Under the pieces are notes generated by a model. It saw only the letters and a program-made list of their open reading frames with translations, ran no database searches and was not told the DNA's origin. Position numbers and translations under genes: made by a program. From assembly GCA_001510575.1 (NCBI GenBank), contig LNGK01000003.1, positions 3,673,732 through 3,737,731 on the forward strand: DNA of 64,000 nt, read 5' to 3'. This DNA comes from Knoxdaviesia capensis. Taxonomy: Eukaryota; Ascomycota; Sordariomycetes; Microascales; Gondwanamycetaceae. This document shows positions 48,559 to 60,214 of the stretch, piece by piece (positions within the stretch are counted from its first letter, which is position 1; each line of letters begins with the position of its first letter).

Positions 48559-50051
48559 ACACTTTTTCTATCTTCATTTTTCAAACCGAGCTGTGTATTC
48601 GAAATCACGTCTTTGTATTGATATAACATTTCCGAGGGCCTCGGGGGTGTTTCATGCCACTCTATTCCTTATATTACTCCCATTTTCTTCTGAAGGTTTT
48701 CCCTTCCTTTTCTCCTTTTCGTCTGTGTCATTGGCCCTCCTTTGTGACAGTTGACTTGCGCCACAAAGAGGAATGAGGACGGAGAGATTCAGGTGGAAAG
48801 GGGTTGGGGTTGTGGACGCGCTCATGAGGCCGTTGACAGAGGGTGATCCGAAATGATATTCCATGTTGGTGGAGTGGGGTGAATCCAAGCGGGCTTTGTC
48901 TGTGTCTTCTTATTCTGGCTCCCCTGTTCTTCTTTTTATCATCCATTCTTCATTTTTTTTATCTGCTGGTTGCTTTTTTTTTTTTTTTCAAGTCTTCGTC
49001 TCTCGGAATATGGAGAGGGAGGAAGATACATGTATAGCTTTTTTTTCGTTTTCGGCTTTGTGGGAATATGTATGCCTCTTGTGTCTTTTTTTCGTCGTGA
49101 TTTCTTCTTCTCCTACTCTCGTGTCGCCTTTCGTCGTTGATGGTTCGTTGCCTTGCTGGTGTGTTTGCTGTGCGGCTTGTGAAGGGGCTGTCCCTTCTTA
49201 CGTCTTGACTTGTATTTCTACTTCTCCCCTTCTTGCGGTAACTGGCTCTTCGGGCTTTTTTCTCATGCCTTTTTTTCTCCTGGTGACCAATGTGGATGTG
49301 AGGTGGGATGCCTCGTCCCGGTGAACTTGTTTCCTCTGTGTGTGTTTGATGAGGTGATGGTGGAGTATCTCTCATTCCCACACATGACCGAGATCTCGTG
49401 CTCTCCTGGGTGCCCGCGGCTAACACTTGCTGTTATTCTAGAGAGTGTTTTGTCCATGCCTAAACATATATGCACGGCACACAAGCGAATGGCCGCCCTG
49501 GCCTGGGACCGCTGCTTCCCTAACCTAACGTCGTTTGCTTTTCCTGCGGCGTGTGTGTATACTTTATATGGCGTGTTCATGTGTGTGTATTCCGAACCCT
49601 AAGAGACTAGTGGTTAGACTCGAAGTATCAGGAAGCCTCTGAGATTGCACCTGCCGCTGCTTCGAATCACCTCGATGATGGCTTCTAGGGTGGCCGTTTT
49701 CATCTTCATTTTTTTGCCTCTCCTCAACTTCGGCTATGGAAGGAGCACACCACCTGCTGATCGTCATCATGAGCAGAGAAGAAGCTGCCCACAGCGCACT
49801 TCATACTCCTGTGAAGGAGCTTCCGGGTTTGGGGTCCAAACGAAATGGGATGTGGTGGTGGTGGTTGTCGAAATAGTGACGTCAACGGACCGTTCAGATC
49901 GCGGTTGCGAATCCGGAAGTATCTGAGCACCGAGAGGCTCGGAATGCGGGGAATAACACGGGGACGTCTCTCTGTGTGTGACGGAGAAGGCCGAATATGA
50001 CCTCTTCTCGCTTGGGTTCGCTGGCCAAGCGGGTGTGATACATGGTCGGAA

Positions 50052-50127
50052 TTAGGGTTAACCATGTTAGGGCTATATCAGAATAGGGCTGGAAAATGAG
50101 ATAGGGTTGGATGCAAACTAGGGTTAC
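50052..50127. repeat. Cluster of TTAGGG/TAGGGTT telomere-like motifs
   Basis: TTAGGGTTA, TTAGGG, TAGGGTT and CTAGGGTTA fall within about 75 nt, all in one orientation, separated by unrelated sequence. This is not a telomere array, because spacing is irregular and flanks differ. Confidence 0.7.
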
Positions 50128-53100
50128 GCCTGCAGCCAAATGACGACTGGGACTAGCCGGAGAGTTTTAGAAGGGTCCGGGAGGGACGGAAGATGGCGGG
50201 CGGGAGTGTCGGATGCCCCAATCATAGCCAGCTGGCGGTCATCCTTGAGCAGCTGTGTTGCGTTGTCGTGGTTAGTCTTGACATGGGTGCCAGTGTCCTT
50301 CGTGACTACGAGTTATCGTAGTACCGGGACGAGTGGTAGTTGTGTGATGGCTTATAAAAAGAAATAGGAAATACAATAAAGTAACAAAACGGTAATACGA
50401 AAACCAATTTTTATATAAAAAAAAAACCGAATATTTCAGCAGTCCTCAGAGTTCGGGCTGTCTCTACCAGAGCGGTCGTGTTATACCAACCTCGATGATG
50501 CACACTCCCCCTCCACAGATCCGCTGATCGAAATGGAATTTTGGCACATGTCGTCTCGCGAATGCAGCTCAAGGGAGAGAAGTGCAGAAACCAGCGGAGC
50601 TGGGACACGAGCACGCACTTCAGGCCGATGGCGCAGACCGCGGACACACACACACACCTAGGATCTGACAGGTGTGCTGGCAGACCACGGAGAGGGGGCG
50701 GGAGGGGGCCTTCGACTATCTGTGTTTTGGGGGGTGGATATATGCCTAACACGGCAAGGTGATGTTGTCTTAGGAGCCTTACAGAGGGATGGAGAGCCCT
50801 TTCGCTCTGCGTGGATGTGTGTGTGATGGCGGGGTTGGGTATGGCGCTGGCCTTGTGGTTCTTTTTCGGCTTTGGGCGGTTCTTCCATTTTTGATGGAGA
50901 ATTCTTTTTGTATTTTGCTGAGTATGTGGACCTGTGCTGAAGTCACGACCGAAACACCCTCCCGGCCTGTTATTGTGATTTTTCTGTGTAAACCTACGTC
51001 CTGCGACGAATCACCGTCCCCGGGCCGGGCCAACTCGGCCGCCATGTGAGCGATGTGCTGGCCTATCACACCCCCGCCGCGGCGCTCAGCCCGCCCGCCC
51101 TGTTCTGACGTTGTCCGTGGAACGGTGAACCCCGCCTGACCCCATTTCGCGGTGTGTGTATGTTTTTTTTTTCCTCTTCCCAAAGCCTGCTGGCTGGGTC
51201 TGGGGACCTTTCGCGAACAAAGAAACGCTTTTGGTCCTTCGCTGGGAGGCCCCCCGGTTCCGATGGGTGTCGGATGAGGGACTGTCGGTGGGCGAGGAGG
51301 TGTCGGAACGACGACGGGGTCGGTGCGGAGAGGGAGGCTTTCTGCTACCGGATTTTGATGGACAAGGACCAAGGTGAAGGACAGACGGTAACTAAAACTA
51401 CTGCGAAAACGAGAGGAGGGGGGGTGGGAGATGGTGGACGCACAAGCCAACGCGGATTTCCTTTGGAACACCAAACCTGCCCGGTGCAGAACCCAAGAGA
51501 TGAAGGGGTTGCAAAAGAGAGAGAGAGAGAGGGGGGGACGGCCTGATGTGTCTGGGGGTGGTCGAGGCGTCTATTTCTGGGCCAAGGTCAGCTGTGCACA
51601 GGAACCCGGAGCGCCACGTCACAAAGCGCGGGATGTTGACACACACGATACACAGAGCGAGGAAGAGCGAGCGAAAGTGTACGCGGGCGGTGCAGCGACA
51701 ACGACACACACCCACCTCGACGATTTTCGAATTTTTGTTATTTTTATTTCCTCGTTTCCTGTGTCTTGAATATCTATTTTGATTATTCTAGGTGGGTGAT
51801 ATGCATGTACCCAAAAAAAAAAAAAAAAAAGGATCTTGCATTTCCTGTATCATTCGTTTCGTTCGCTACCTCGACCAAGACGAGCAGAAAACGTAGGGCC
51901 GATGAACACCTGCTGGCCGACCGACCACAGGCGATGGACTCCGGGGCTTGTGCTAAGACGGCGCACCTGTTGAGTGCTTCATACAGGGTGGGCCGGGCGG
52001 CCAGCCAATACGCGGGGTTCTCTGTGCAGGCAGCAGCACCATGCAGCGCACTGGAGACGCGAAAGACCTTGCGTGCGGGCGCGGCTGCGGGAGGTTCAGT
52101 CTTGGAGAGTGCCTTGGGGGACTTGCATGCTGCCTGGGTATGTTCGTGAAAAGACGGCCGTGCTTGCCCCCGGGAACGGGAGGAACAGCTGCTATGTTGA
52201 AGTTGCAAGCCCAAGACAACCGGGCCTGTTTGGGAGAATAGCTGCTGTGGTACAGACAAAGTCCCATCTCGAGATACTTCGGCGCAGATTGACTGGTGAG
52301 TGGTAGTTTTCAAGGTGAAGACACGCGTTGGAAAGTGTGCTGCAGACATCACGGACACGTACGGTGAAAGCGCATGCTAACTTGCAGGCAGATCTGGGCC
52401 TGCGCAGGAAAATGCATTATGTCGACGGCATCTTCAAGCCCAATGTAACGGCGAGAAATCGAGGTGTATTCTCCCGAAAAGACACACGTCCATTCCAGGC
52501 TTGGGTAGATATAGTTGAACTCTTCGAGATATTCGAATAAAAAATTAAAGAAATGGGAATATACGATTTCTCTCTTCTTTTTTATATTTCCTATTTTCCT
52601 ATTTTCCTATATTTATATATATATGTATATATATGTATTCTTCAAGAAAAAAAAATGAAAAAATCCCATCTGAGCAAATAACCGACAGTAAGCCCGTCAA
52701 GATGAGTGGGATGGACACTGGGTGCCTAACCATTTCAGCTGCGTTCTCTGCTGGTGTACGGAATCTGACTCTTTCGTCACCTGCCATCTTCTGGCACGGC
52801 AGAGACCACCCCTCGCTCGCGGGGTCTGCCGCCCGGTTGAATGGGCCTTGCCGCAATCGCGACTATATCCAGAGACCAGTTGAGGGCAAGCAGTACCCTA
52901 GGGGTGTGTGTGTGTGTGCCAACCCTAGGCCAAGTCACCCTGCGACAGAGTGAGATATAGTGGGAGGGACCCTTCTTTGTCAACAGGTTATATCCAATCC
53001 CCATGGGGAAAATAGGCGGAACCCTAATATATATTATGTTGAGAGGGTGGGTGAGGGTGGACGGGGTTTCTGGAAAGGACGGCGTGTGAGCGTGGACGGG

Positions 53101-54436
53101 CCGGAGTTTCGGCTGTGGTTTTCCGGAGGGGACTGCGGCGGGCTGCGGGCTGTACTGACACATGTGACAGCCGGCATCGTGGGAATGAACTTCTGACTTC
53201 TTTCTTGGGAAGGACGATGAGAAGACCCCGAGAAAGAGTATCTGCCGGGTATTTGTGATGGTTCGCGACTGCTTAGGAACGGCCGCAACACCCTCTCCAC
53301 TGCGGCGGGGCCTTCAGTCAGCGGATATGCATCTCAGCACCGTGATACCTAGCTAGATGGGTATACAGCTCTACACACTGTTTTATGATACGACTCGTTA
53401 TGCTTGTCGCCTTGGGTCAGGAGCTGTGATGTGTGGCCCGAGTCGAAGTACCAGCGAACTCCGGACTCGACCTGTCTCTGGCTATGCTTGCTCCTTGTTT
53501 TTGATTCGGAATTTTAAGATACTATTTCCTACTGCGTTTGCCAATATAAAACGTGGATATTCTATTCTAAAACTTCTCCAGATTTCGTTGTGCCAAAATA
53601 GACTACAACAGCTACATGTGGAAGGCGGACTCATTAAAGAGCCGACGCGGAACCATAGGCGATATTAAGCTTGCCGCAGGGAGTGTGCATGTTGAAATGA
53701 CGAGTGCCGGGAACTGTGATCGGGCGGGAAAAAAGGCACACACAGAAGAAATCCTTGAGTTTCCAGGCTCTGTGGACGACTTTTGGCGGAGGTCCGGAGT
53801 ATCGGCCAGAACACTCCACGGTGCGGACAATCAAAAGCGGCATCCACCACTGTCGAGCACGGTGGTTATCACTTGTCACTTGTGCGAAACATTGGAGTGT
53901 CAGGTGGCGACATCAGACCAAGCATCCCATAATGTCAAGAGGGCGAAAAGCGTGAGTGCGAAATAAACAAGAATGAGTCGAAGTGAGTGGGCTACCACGC
54001 AAGATATGGAGATCTTGTTAGTGGATGACTCATCTCTGGTCAGAACACAGCGCGCGCCACTTCCGGGGACAGGAGCGGGTGGCGAGACCCGGCCCGGTTC
54101 CGTCGTCCGAGTTTCGATACAAAGGGTCGCTGGCGTCGGGATTTGTTCTATTTTGTTCTGGCGTTGTCTTGCCGCGTACTGACTTGCTGGATCCTTCTGG
54201 AATGAATAAAAGCGTTGATTAGTCCTCTGCTTTGACTTTTCTTATCTTTTAAATTTTTATTTTATTTTTATTTTACCACGATCGCACTTTCCTCACATTT
54301 TCCTCAGCACCCCACCCCCACTTTCTCGAAACTTAACCTTGACGACCAACAACTCAGTGTTGCATCAAACTATCCTTCTTATTTTCCTCAGTCCAATTTT
54401 CGGACAACAGCAACTATCAGCATATTTTCCCCAGAT

Positions 54437-56806
54437 ATGATATACACCAACTCAAGTCCCAAGCGAGGAGCTGGCGATGGCGCTTCCGCGTCGACGCCGG
54501 CGTCGGCTGCTGCGGCAGCATCTTCGCCAGCCAGAACCCGGCAGGTGGTGACCCAAGCATCGCCGGCCAGCGTGGTGACGAAGCCAATCCCAGAGTCGCA
54601 GCAGCGGGATCCACGAGGATACCAGGTCTCCCAGCTGAAGCGGCGGTTCAAGGCCAAGGAGACGGTGCTGCGGAACGGTGTCTCGTCGCTGCAGTTCCGG
54701 CTGGTGCCGTCGGATCCGGATTTCCCCTTTGACCTGCCGTACCTGGAATGCGATGTGCGTGTTCCGGCTGATTACGGCCTTGCCGGCCATGCGGCGCCGC
54801 CGACGTTGATTGTGAAGAACACGGAGATCCCCCGGGGCTTTGCTGTGAATATCGAGCGGGGTTTCGACAAGCTGGTGGCTGAAGCTTCGGCCGCAAAATC
54901 GAGCGGACCCGGCGAGGACGCGTCCGGCGACAAGAAGCCCGCACCCGCAACTCTGCTTGGGTTTGTGACCGCACTCGATAGAAGCCTGGAGGTGTTTCTG
55001 TCGGAGCAGAAGAGTGATACTGTCAAACTGGTCACTTTCAAGGACACACGGCACATGGACGCCAGCCCGTCGTCGGTGAACGCGTCTTCGGCCCCATCCC
55101 CTTCTCCCTCTCCTGCTCCCCCCGCGGCAAAGGCCACAACCGCCCCGGTGGCACCACCAAAGCCGAAGCCGGCACGGCCGGTTTATGTCCCCGAACCTTC
55201 GTTTACCCGCGATCAGATTGCCGCGGCAAAGGAGCGGCGGGCCCAGGAGACCCGTCAGTTGGAGGCGCGGATGAGTCGGCTGCGGGACTACCGGCGATCC
55301 GCGGACAACGTTGTGTACACTTTGGCCCTGGATCCGCGCCGGAAAGACGAACTTCCCCTGGGTCTCCAGCGGGTCCGCACCATTCACCTTATCGTGCCGC
55401 TGCTGTATCCTCTGCAGCCGCTGCGTGTGCAGCTCAACGAGGCGGATGCCGCAGATGCTGAGCCGGTAGAGGATCTGTTTTGTGCAAGGGCTGCCCAGCC
55501 GCCTCTTTGCCACCTCTCTTTGATGGGGCTTGTGAACCACCTCGCGTTGAATCTCCAGGGCTTTGCAAAGAATGCCGCGGCCGAGAAGAAGATCCGCGCG
55601 GCTGAAGAGCAGAAGCAGGCACTGCGGCGTCAGTTGGATACCATGCAGGCCTTGTCCATCAGCGATGAGAAGGGCAAGACGACGGAGACTGCGCCTAGCA
55701 AGAAGACCTTCGGTGCAGACGCTGATGATGACCGTCAGAAGCACATCAAGGTGATTCCCCGGCCGGTCGAGTGGATGTACTCGTCGTCTTCCGACTCGGA
55801 GGGAGAGTTTACTCCTGATGAAGATGAGGACTACGATTACGGGAGTTACAGCGGGGGCAGCGGCAGCGAGACAGGCAAACAGCCTGATCCTAGCGGGCCA
55901 TCGCGGAATCCTGCAGATGACGACGTCAACGCCGAACGCGGCACTGCCATTCTGTTCCCGTCGATCGAGTTACACGACATTGAAATCCTGGAAATTTCCG
56001 TTCTTGCCGTCACCCTGCGGTGTCTACGGTGCAAGAACAGCACCGAGGTCGGTGGGCTGCAGGCCAGCCAGAACCGCCAGCCGAGACTGATCAGCTGTGC
56101 GAAGTGCGCTGCCGGTCTCAGCATCCGGTTCCGGCCGCAGCTGATGCACTCGCACTCGGCGCGCGCCGGGTTCCTCGACCTCGCCGGCTGCACAGTCGTC
56201 GATCTGCTGCCCAGCACGTTTGTGCCCACCTGCGGACGGTGCTCGACCCGCGCCACCAGCGCCGGCCTTGTCGCGGTGCGCGGCGACACCACCGTCAACG
56301 TGTGCCGGGAGTGCCACGCGCAGTTCTCGTTCTCGCTCCCAGAGGTCAAGTTCTCGCGGCTCACAGCCGCGGCCGCCGCCCTGTCCGACGCGCGCCCGCC
56401 GCGCCGCCGCGACGACCCGCTGCTCGCCGGCATCCAGGCCGGCTCGCCACTGCCCAACCGCGGCGTGTGCCCGCACTACCGGCGGTCGTTCCGGTGGTTC
56501 CGGTTCTCGTGCTGCCAGCGCGTGTACCCGTGCGACCGGTGCCACGACGAAGCCACGGCCGACGGCGGCGGTGTCGGGGTGGTGGCGCACGAGCACGAGT
56601 GGGCCGAGCGCATGGTGTGCGGGTTCTGCAGCCGCGAGCAGCGCTACGCGCCCGAGACGTGCGGGTTCTGCGGCCACAGCGTCATTGGCCACCGCGGCCG
56701 CGGCTTCTGGGAGGGCGGCAAGGGCACGCGCGACCGCCGGCTGATGAGCCGGAAGGACCGGCGGAAACATAAGCGCCCCGGCGGGACCGAGCGTGGGGGC
56801 GCCTAA
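54437..56806 (+). CDS. Large CHY-type zinc-finger protein
   Basis: A single-exon gene of 789 residues. After a low-complexity Ala/Ser start, residues about 60-190 (FPFDLPYLECDVRVP...PTLIVKNTEIPRGFAVNIERGFD...LDRSLEVFL) and about 290-390 (VYTLALDPRR...IVPLLYPLQPLRVQL...LMGLVNHLALNL) look like two RWD-like modules. An acidic Ser/Asp/Glu/Tyr stretch follows. The C-terminal third carries Cys pairs (CLRCK, CAKC, CGRC, CREC), then a CHY zinc finger: RGVCPHYRRSFRWFRFSCCQRVYPCDRCHDE ... HEHEWAERMVCGFCSREQRYAPETCGFC. It ends in a basic tail. The fungal family is mostly uncharacterised. Short CHY proteins such as yeast Hot13 act in the mitochondrial intermembrane space, but this one lacks a presequence and is much longer, so I make no functional claim. 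Confidence 0.85.
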   Translation: MIYTNSSPKRGAGDGASASTPASAAAAASSPARTRQVVTQASPASVVTKPIPESQQRDPRGYQVSQLKRRFKAKETVLRNGVSSLQFRLVPSDPDFPFDLPYLECDVRVPADYGLAGHAAPPTLIVKNTEIPRGFAVNIERGFDKLVAEASAAKSSGPGEDASGDKKPAPATLLGFVTALDRSLEVFLSEQKSDTVKLVTFKDTRHMDASPSSVNASSAPSPSPSPAPPAAKATTAPVAPPKPKPARPVYVPEPSFTRDQIAAAKERRAQETRQLEARMSRLRDYRRSADNVVYTLALDPRRKDELPLGLQRVRTIHLIVPLLYPLQPLRVQLNEADAADAEPVEDLFCARAAQPPLCHLSLMGLVNHLALNLQGFAKNAAAEKKIRAAEEQKQALRRQLDTMQALSISDEKGKTTETAPSKKTFGADADDDRQKHIKVIPRPVEWMYSSSSDSEGEFTPDEDEDYDYGSYSGGSGSETGKQPDPSGPSRNPADDDVNAERGTAILFPSIELHDIEILEISVLAVTLRCLRCKNSTEVGGLQASQNRQPRLISCAKCAAGLSIRFRPQLMHSHSARAGFLDLAGCTVVDLLPSTFVPTCGRCSTRATSAGLVAVRGDTTVNVCRECHAQFSFSLPEVKFSRLTAAAAALSDARPPRRRDDPLLAGIQAGSPLPNRGVCPHYRRSFRWFRFSCCQRVYPCDRCHDEATADGGGVGVVAHEHEWAERMVCGFCSREQRYAPETCGFCGHSVIGHRGRGFWEGGKGTRDRRLMSRKDRRKHKRPGGTERGGA

Positions 56807-56952
56807 GAGGGAGGTGACGTGAGTTGTTGCTGTTGGATGAAATGGCCTCGCGAATCGAGGGGTGGTGTGTGTTGGGTGTATGGGACCGGTGTGCTACGAT
56901 TAGCGATTTGGATATATCGGCAGCGTCTTCATTCTTCGATTAAAAAATAGAA

Positions 56953-56958
56953 AATAAA
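56953..56958 (+). terminator. Polyadenylation signal of the CHY zinc-finger gene
   Basis: AATAAA about 150 nt after the stop codon, within the AT-rich island that begins near 56937. Confidence 0.45.
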
Positions 56959-58101
56959 ACTAGGAATTCCGGTATAAAAAATTGAATAAAATACTATGAA
57001 TATGAATATCTCAATATTTCAATATTTCTGCTTTATTCTGTTGAAGAAAATACTCCCCACGCCCCCGTCCGTAGGCGCCGGCTCCGGCTTCGCCCCGCAT
57101 ACAGATGCCCGATCCGGAGGTGGTGGAGGTGCGGAATGCGAACTTATTCGTGCTTCTGGCTCCGCAGACACTCCGGCATGCAGTTCCTGTAGCAGCCCCA
57201 CAAATCCACACATCCTCACTGTATGAGTCGTCCATCCGATGTGACGCTGAAGCCGGTCACCGGCGCCGTTAACCGCCGGAGTGCGGGCGGCCCCCGTGGT
57301 GTCCGGCGCGTAACGGCCGACGCTTATTGGCGGGACGCACTTCATGCCTTCTGTAAGAGAGGGCTGGCCACCTAGCAAACCCCCCTAGAAGCAAGCGCTG
57401 AACAGATTCGATAGGCGGCAGTATTCAGCGGCTGGCGGTGCTGTAACACACCATTGTTTAGGCGGCACTTAAGCACATCACATCTGCTGAGAGCGTGATG
57501 TGTCGTCTCTCTATCTGGCGCCAAACCCGCAGCGCGTCCAATGCCACGGCGATAATGCAGTCATGTGTGCATCATACGGCGTTTATATACCGGAATCCTA
57601 CCGGTCAAGCAGCAGAGAGACCGGCGTCTGCCCCGCGATAAAACGCTGACGACTGCAGCGCTTAGAAGCGTTGCAGAGGCTGTCAGCACGGCGAATCAAG
57701 CTGCAAGGCGCCAAATATCTGCACGAGCATGTCTTCGTCGTGCATATTGGAGTGTAGCTGGCCCCAAGTGCCGGTGTAAGAGAGGAGGACTCGGAGATGT
57801 GAAGGGCAATTCTTTGATGCTGGAGAAAATCGAATTTTTTTTTAAAAAAAAAATAGAATAATCGAATAAAATATTTCTTTCTCATGATATTCGAAATATT
57901 CGAAATATCCGAGAATAAAAGCCCGAATATAAAATATTCAATTATCAGTACCTGATTCTCCATCGAACACCGTCAGCGGCCCTTCTCTGCCGTCCATGCT
58001 CCGCGGCCGCCCTGGAGGCTCAGTCGAGCACGCGCACTTCGGCTACACCCTTCGCGAGCAGCGGGCTCGTTTCTCCTTGAGACCCGTTCTGGGCTTCACA
58101 T

Positions 58102-58123
58102 ACACACACACACACACACACAC
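58102..58123. repeat. AC dinucleotide microsatellite
   Basis: About eleven AC units in non-coding DNA. Confidence 0.95.
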
Positions 58124-58255
58124 GCCCCCCCTCTCTCTTCTCCTGAACCTCGGAGAACGTGGCATTTAGGTTAAGCTCCGTGTCCTCCCTAACTACTGCA
58201 GGAGCCTTCGCCGCCGCTATCCATTCTCGCTAACACGTGTCCAGACTCAAGCTAG

Positions 58256-58271
58256 AGTACTGTACAGTACT
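58256..58271. repeat. Perfect 16-bp palindrome AGTACTGTACAGTACT
   Basis: Reads identically on both strands and contains the core TACTGTACAGTA that recurs through the intergenic parts of the window. Confidence 0.85.
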
Positions 58272-59650
58272 GAACGTGGGCCGACTACACTATTTCCTAT
58301 GTTGAGGGAAGGGCGTTTCTTGTTATGATGCCGGAACCTGGCCCAGGATCCCTTCTCTCGGGTTTCCCGCCGTTCTGGGACTCGTTCAGACGTCACGCAG
58401 GATCAGCTTGGCCGGGAGGGTGTGTGTGTGCATGTTGAATGTCGGGCTTTGGGGACTCGCCGCCGTGCAACTCGGACGTGATATGAGGGGGAGCAGCTAG
58501 ACAATCCTGGCTCGAGTCTTTGGGATGAGGGCTCTTCGACTTAGTCTGTTTTATATCCAGAGTCAAAAGATCCTTATTCAGGCTGAAGTCAGACTCGAGA
58601 AGTGGCGCCCCATCATGGTGTGTCCGTGAATGATAGTCGAGCACATATACCATGTCGGAGGGACGCTCTCTCTGGCAACATCCTGAGCAGCCGGGAGAAG
58701 TCAACAGAGTGTGGTCAGAGATGGTTGTGGCCGGTCGTTGATGGCAAAACTCAGCAGGGTCAGCGGCGAGACCTCGTGCTTATTGATGAGTCTAGTAATA
58801 CTGTACATTATAAATTCCTCCCCTGGTCCACCGCCTCGGTGTCCCGGCGATGCTGTCGTCCATCCACCTTCCCGGCTGATTATTTTCTTCAAGAACCTGG
58901 TCCATGTCCATGTCCATGCCCCCCCTGACACCGGAAGCCCCTCCCGCCTCAGTAAAAGAGGAGATAACCCACAACTACAGTGGACAAATTCATTATTCGG
59001 CGTTCATTTTGATTATCTTTTATTATTAAATCAATTTTCTTTTCCCCTCCGTCCAAAATTTGTTTTGGGTTCAAGAGAGGAGAAAAGAAGAAACCGTTAG
59101 GAGAATTCGACCTGTCACAAAAGCCACCTCGAATGCTCAGGGTATTCCCCCTAGAAACAGCCATAATCTGCACCCAGGCCCAAGGTGTCGGTTTTTCTTC
59201 TGTGACTTGGGGCTTGGGGGGAAAAAGGAACAAAATAGCCAAATTGGACCGTCCAGGAAGCTCATTATCATCCGGCTGTTACTTGTGGCTTTCATGGGCG
59301 TGTGTGTGTGTTGTGCGGCTGCGCAGAAGCTCCCGTGATCTTTGACTCTCTTCTACCCCCTATATCCCGCTATACGCGATGGGACTATGAAGCAGGTGCC
59401 TGCAGAAATGCATCTCGTGTGCGTGGCATGGCAGATGCGATTCATTCGTTGTAATACGGCATACGTGCGCCGTATACCGTGACGAGTCTGGCCTGCCGAC
59501 GGATGATGCTTGCATATATGAACACCAGCCATAGCTTCACAGATATCACATAAGCTGGTATATTCTGCATTCTTGTAGGCGTCAGGGCCTGAACCCAGCC
59601 GGTATCGGTAGTTAGTTTCAGGGAGCCTGCCGATTGCCCTTCAACATACG

Positions 59651-60214
59651 GTGGTTCTACAACTGCATTGTTCTCTCGCTCGGCCACGTCTAAGCCCAGA
59701 ATTATGCCATATCAGGAGAGTGTCTCGGGCGGTGTGTCGCCAGAGCCACGGGCTTGGTCGAAACTGGTCCCCGAGATCTCGGACGTGGGAGTTTGGCCAA
59801 ACGCCCCCAGTTCAGCTCGATGATTCGATGGGAACGTTCAATGCGGGCACAGACACGGCCCACTGGTTCAGTCCTGAGGGACGGAGTGCAAGTGCAAATC
59901 CAGTCCTTCGCCGGTTCGTAGCTCATGTTGGCGGAAGTGGAGGCGCTCCAACCAGCTTCATCAGCATCCAAGTGTTCTCAGCACCAGCCGGGAAGGAAAC
60001 CCCCGCAGCTCTCGGCTCCGGGAGCTGCCCCTTCATTCCCGGCCGGTCACCTGGTGTGATCAACAAGGGACAGGACCAGCAAGGAGGCACAGATATCAAC
60101 GGGCTTGGCCATGGGCACACACGCCTGTGGTCCCAGGCCTCGTTCAAGACGTGGTCTGTCACAAAAATAACGCCGGGAACCGCGGCTTCTGGAGCCTGCA
60201 AAGGAACTTTTTGA
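59651..60214 (+). CDS. Unrecognised 187-codon ORF, possibly not a gene
   Basis: The longest ORF in the right-hand gene-poor end. The segment is GC-rich and also open over long parts of the minus strand. I recognise no family. Parts (SMGTFNAGTDTAHWF and APTSFISIQVFSAP) look vaguely protein-like, but no ordered motif set emerges. It may be a decayed gene fragment or chance. Confidence 0.15.
   Translation: MVLQLHCSLARPRLSPELCHIRRVSRAVCRQSHGLGRNWSPRSRTWEFGQTPPVQLDDSMGTFNAGTDTAHWFSPEGRSASANPVLRRFVAHVGGSGGAPTSFISIQVFSAPAGKETPAALGSGSCPFIPGRSPGVINKGQDQQGGTDINGLGHGHTRLWSQASFKTWSVTKITPGTAASGACKGTF

Larger units (their letters stand above)
48358..54436. other. 6-kb intergenic stretch between faa1 and the CHY zinc-finger gene
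   Basis: No recognised gene. It begins with the faa1 3' flank. Telomere-like motifs lie at 49595-49602, at four places between 50052 and 50127, and at 53020-53027. A short GA run lies at 51515-51530. AT-rich islands lie at about 50361-50441, 52529-52675 and 54237-54281; the last is just upstream of the next gene and may serve as its poly(dA:dT) promoter element. ORFs such as 51783-52358 (minus) and 53616-53966 (plus) have no recognisable domain. Confidence 0.6.

Noticed and set aside
50052..50127. Telomere array
   Set aside because: TTAGGG-like words are scattered and irregularly spaced, with genes on both sides; not a terminal repeat array.
51783..52358. 191-codon minus-strand ORF
   Set aside because: Ends in poly-Phe from an A-rich tract and has no recognisable motif.
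54452..55744. 430-codon minus-strand ORF over the CHY gene
   Set aside because: Antisense shadow of a GC-rich single-exon gene with no domain features.
56020..56772. Long ORFs on both strands over the 3' part of the CHY gene
   Set aside because: The CHY and Cys-pair motifs lie only in the main frame; the others are Arg/Ala/Pro-rich shadows.
59651..60214. H-type lectin-like fragment
   Set aside because: A few words resemble the family (GTFNAGTD, SIQVFSA), but the order and the key Trp and Phe positions do not fit.
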